From Polaribacter vadi (GTDB lineage: Bacteria > Bacteroidota > Bacteroidia > Flavobacteriales > Flavobacteriaceae): 64,000 bases of DNA. Shown in pieces: positions 62,273-64,000 of the stretch (positions within the stretch are counted from its first letter, which is position 1; the number at the start of each line of letters is the position of its first letter). The translations under genes and the position numbers were made by a program. The stretch covers positions 1-64,000 of the forward strand of contig NZ_JAHKQL010000015.1 in NCBI RefSeq assembly GCF_018861005.1. The letters run 5' to 3'. The notes under the pieces were generated by a model. That model saw only the letters and a program-made list of their open reading frames with translations, searched no databases and had not been told where the DNA came from.

Positions 62273-62821
62273 ATGAGCACATTTAATGTACCAACAAAAA
62301 ACGAAGTATCAGAAAACAACCAAGCAATATTTAATCAATTAGAAAAAGGATTGGGTTTTGTGCCAAATTTATACGCATCTTTTGCACACAGTGAAACAGC
62401 ATTAGGTAACTTTTTAGCTTTCGGTCAAGGAAAAACAAGCTTTTCTGCGAAAGAAAAAGAAGTAATAAATTTAGCTGTAAGTCAAGTAAACGAATGTGTT
62501 TATTGTTTGTCTGCACACACTGCAATTGGTAAAATGAACGGTTTTACAGATGCACAAATCATAGAATTAAGAACTGGTAATGCTTCTTTTGATTCAAAAT
62601 TAGATGCTTTATCAAAATTTGCAAAATCAGTTGCAATTCATAGAGGAGCAGCAACACAAGAAGCTATAGAAAACTTTTACGAAGCAGGTTATACAAAAGG
62701 AAATTTAGCAGATGCAATTTTATTAATTGGCGAAATTACCATTACCAATTACTTTCATAAAACAACAGAAGTTCCTGTAGATTTTCCTGTTGCAGAACCA
62801 TTAGAATCTTTATCAATATAA
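62273..62821 (+). CDS. Carboxymuconolactone decarboxylase (AhpD-like) family protein
   Basis: The 182-aa helical protein has the CMD/AhpD core with ECVYCLSAHTAIGK (about 76-89), where the Cys-x-x-Cys pair and the following His form the AhpD-type redox centre. AhpD-like proteins pass electrons to peroxiredoxins or reduce peroxides directly. It lies in the set headed by promoter copy B, beside a Cys mini-protein and a thioredoxin with the same promoter type, so a role in thiol-based stress response fits well. Confidence 0.88.
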   Translation: MSTFNVPTKNEVSENNQAIFNQLEKGLGFVPNLYASFAHSETALGNFLAFGQGKTSFSAKEKEVINLAVSQVNECVYCLSAHTAIGKMNGFTDAQIIELRTGNASFDSKLDALSKFAKSVAIHRGAATQEAIENFYEAGYTKGNLADAILLIGEITITNYFHKTTEVPVDFPVAEPLESLSI

Positions 62822-62852
62822 ATAACAAATAATAAATTAAATAGTAGAAATT

Positions 62853-63227
62853 ATGAGAAAATTAGTAGCAGTAATAGTATTAGTATTAGGTTTTGCATTT
62901 AACACAAATGCACAAGACAAAATGATGAAAGAAGCAGTAAAAACGGTTTCTTTAGAACAAACAAAAGGTGAGTTTACTCAAAAACAAATTACCTTATCAG
63001 AAGGGACTTATATTTTTGAAATTGCAAACACAAATGTTGGTCACAATGTAGGTTTTGTTTTAGCGCCAAAAGCGGATGCAAATGCGCATATTAAAAATGC
63101 TTATGTTACTGCACAAGTAAAAAATAACACTAAAGAAACTTCTAAAGAAGTTACTCTTAAAAAAGGAGAGTATGTTTATTTCTGTCCTTTAAATCCAACA
63201 CCACAATATACTTTGATAGTAGAATAA
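62853..63227 (+). CDS. Secreted cupredoxin-like protein
   Basis: The 124-aa protein has a signal peptide ending TNAQ and a plastocyanin-like fold (GTYIFEIANTNVGHNVGFVLAP, VKNNTKETSKEVTLKKGEYVYFCPLNPTPQ). A His in VGHNVG and a Cys in YFCPLNPTPQ occupy copper-ligand positions. The usual second His and Met after the Cys seem to be Gln and Thr, so copper binding may be altered or lost. It ends the gene set, before a strong terminator. Confidence 0.8.
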   Translation: MRKLVAVIVLVLGFAFNTNAQDKMMKEAVKTVSLEQTKGEFTQKQITLSEGTYIFEIANTNVGHNVGFVLAPKADANAHIKNAYVTAQVKNNTKETSKEVTLKKGEYVYFCPLNPTPQYTLIVE

Positions 63228-63251
63228 TTGTTCTTAATTCAAATGATGATT

Positions 63252-63278
63252 GGCGAGCAGAAATGCTCGCCTTTTTTT
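63252..63278 (+). terminator. Intrinsic terminator of the redox gene set
   Basis: GGCGAGCA (63,252-63,259) pairs perfectly with TGCTCGCC (63,264-63,271) around a GAAA tetraloop, and seven T residues follow. A GNRA loop makes this a very stable stem. It lies 24 bases after the cupredoxin-like gene. Confidence 0.92.
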
Positions 63279-63293
63279 ACATCATTTTTTATC

Positions 63294-64000
63294 TTAATTA
63301 TTTAAATTAAAGTTTAAATAAATAGATAAAGATTGTTTGGGAGTAACATTACCACCAAATAAATTATGAGAAATTGGTAAGGTGTAATTTGCCCCAATAA
63401 TAAAATCTTTGGTGGTTATTTCTGCACCAAAAGTTCCGTTAACAACGTTACCATCTGTTTTCGGAATTTCTTCTTGGTATTGTTCAATTTTATCATAAAT
63501 ATTACCAGAAAGGCCTACAAAAGGTAAGAGCATGTATTTTTCTTTAGAAATAGCATAAAAGAAATTAGAAGCATAACTAAACTGATTCCCAAACTTATAT
63601 TCATTCTTGTTTTCATTTTTAAAATAATACGTTAAACTAGTGTTTACACCAAATTTATCTGCTCCATAACTATGTGCAAGTCCCAAAATACCGTCTAAAC
63701 TTCCTGTTCCTAATTGAAAACCTGGGTTTACTCTGTCTGCTAAAATTTGTTCGAATTTACCTGTTGGTAATTTTGCTCCCAAACCAATTTCTAAAGAATG
63801 TCCTGAAGGTTCTTTTTGTACGTTTGTATACAATTTAGCCTTTTCTTCATCTAATTTTTTGTAAAACTTAAATTTGTACCAACTCATTATTGTTGCGTCT
63901 CCAAAACCATTAATATTTTCTTCTCTGTCTGTATAAGTTCTTTTTAAATCTTGATATGGTAAAATGGCACTCACATATAATTTTTCATTTATAGGCAATC
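63294..64000 (-). CDS. Outer-membrane beta-barrel transporter-like protein, partial
   Basis: The gene runs off the right end of the window, so its N-terminus is missing and the first codon here is internal. The 235 or so residues seen are alternating strands of an outer-membrane barrel (INEKLYVSAILPYQDLKRTY, ATIMSWYKFKFYKKL, LEIGLGAKLPTGKFEQIL), ending SLSIYLNFNLNN with the terminal asparagine after an aromatic pattern. It resembles the Phenol_MetA_deg/transporter-type barrels seen near metal and redox genes. The terminator at 63,252 separates it from the converging cupredoxin-like gene. Confidence 0.65.
   Translation of the reverse strand, partial: LPINEKLYVSAILPYQDLKRTYTDREENINGFGDATIMSWYKFKFYKKLDEEKAKLYTNVQKEPSGHSLEIGLGAKLPTGKFEQILADRVNPGFQLGTGSLDGILGLAHSYGADKFGVNTSLTYYFKNENKNEYKFGNQFSYASNFFYAISKEKYMLLPFVGLSGNIYDKIEQYQEEIPKTDGNVVNGTFGAEITTKDFIIGANYTLPISHNLFGGNVTPKQSLSIYLNFNLNN

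Overview
The window looks like chromosomal DNA of a marine-type member of the Flavobacteriaceae (Bacteroidota). The reasons are a strongly AT-rich base composition, Bacteroidota promoter boxes (TAnnTTTG, sometimes with an upstream TTTG), little sign of Shine-Dalgarno sequences, a SprE/PorW-type type IX secretion and gliding gene, a type IX C-terminal sorting domain, TonB-type outer-membrane proteins, a DUF5687-type ABC permease, and an F-ATPase operon that lacks the beta and epsilon genes. Polaribacter or Tenacibaculum would fit. The genus is an inference, because no rRNA gene is present.

Positions 1 to about 12,340 look like an accessory island. It holds a hypothetical gene, then a possible small replicon-like unit: three AACCTTCAC repeats, a 44-aa and a 64-aa ORF, a 439-aa protein with a winged-helix-like N-terminus and a family-A-like polymerase palm, and a row of hairpins. 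A complete type I restriction-modification operon follows (hsdM, hsdS, hsdR), with an Abi_2/AbiF-type HEPN gene inserted between hsdS and hsdR and preceded by a candidate small RNA. About 1.2 kb of structured DNA without a convincing gene, a small Bacteroidota-type hypothetical gene behind nested inverted repeats, and a terminator-rich right edge complete the island.

From 12.4 to 38 kb the window is mostly core genome. It contains a prolyl oligopeptidase whose signal peptide is cut off by an apparent one-base frameshift, a thioredoxin, a secreted lyase-like protein, and a PadR-headed operon of five tandem paralogous HAAS-like membrane proteins ending in an ABC transporter. Next come sprE, a bactofilin gene, atpZ, a small membrane-protein gene and atpBEFHAG, with hairpins between several cistrons. 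Two lipoproteins, an SDR / aldo-keto reductase / HD / AlbA_2 operon, and an ECF sigma cassette follow.

From 38 to 53 kb lie an ALDH7-like dehydrogenase, an isoaspartyl peptidase, a second ECF cassette (four small lipoproteins, a sigma gene without a normal start codon, and an anti-sigma/beta-barrel fusion), a LuxE-like acyltransferase, mscL, a YHS protein, a set of MbnP, beta-propeller-like and choice-of-anchor B surface proteins, thiL and an MFS transporter.

From 53 to 64 kb there are two AraC-centred modules. In the first, a membrane-anchored AraC regulator precedes a TonB-type receptor gene whose upstream region carries repeats 21 bp apart. In the second, an AraC regulator is followed by two copies of a 62-bp promoter element with TGTCCA repeats also 21 bp apart. 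One copy precedes a thioredoxin gene. The other precedes a 32-aa four-cysteine protein, an AhpD-like CMD protein and a cupredoxin-like protein, which suggests a small redox or metal regulon. The window ends inside an outer-membrane protein gene.
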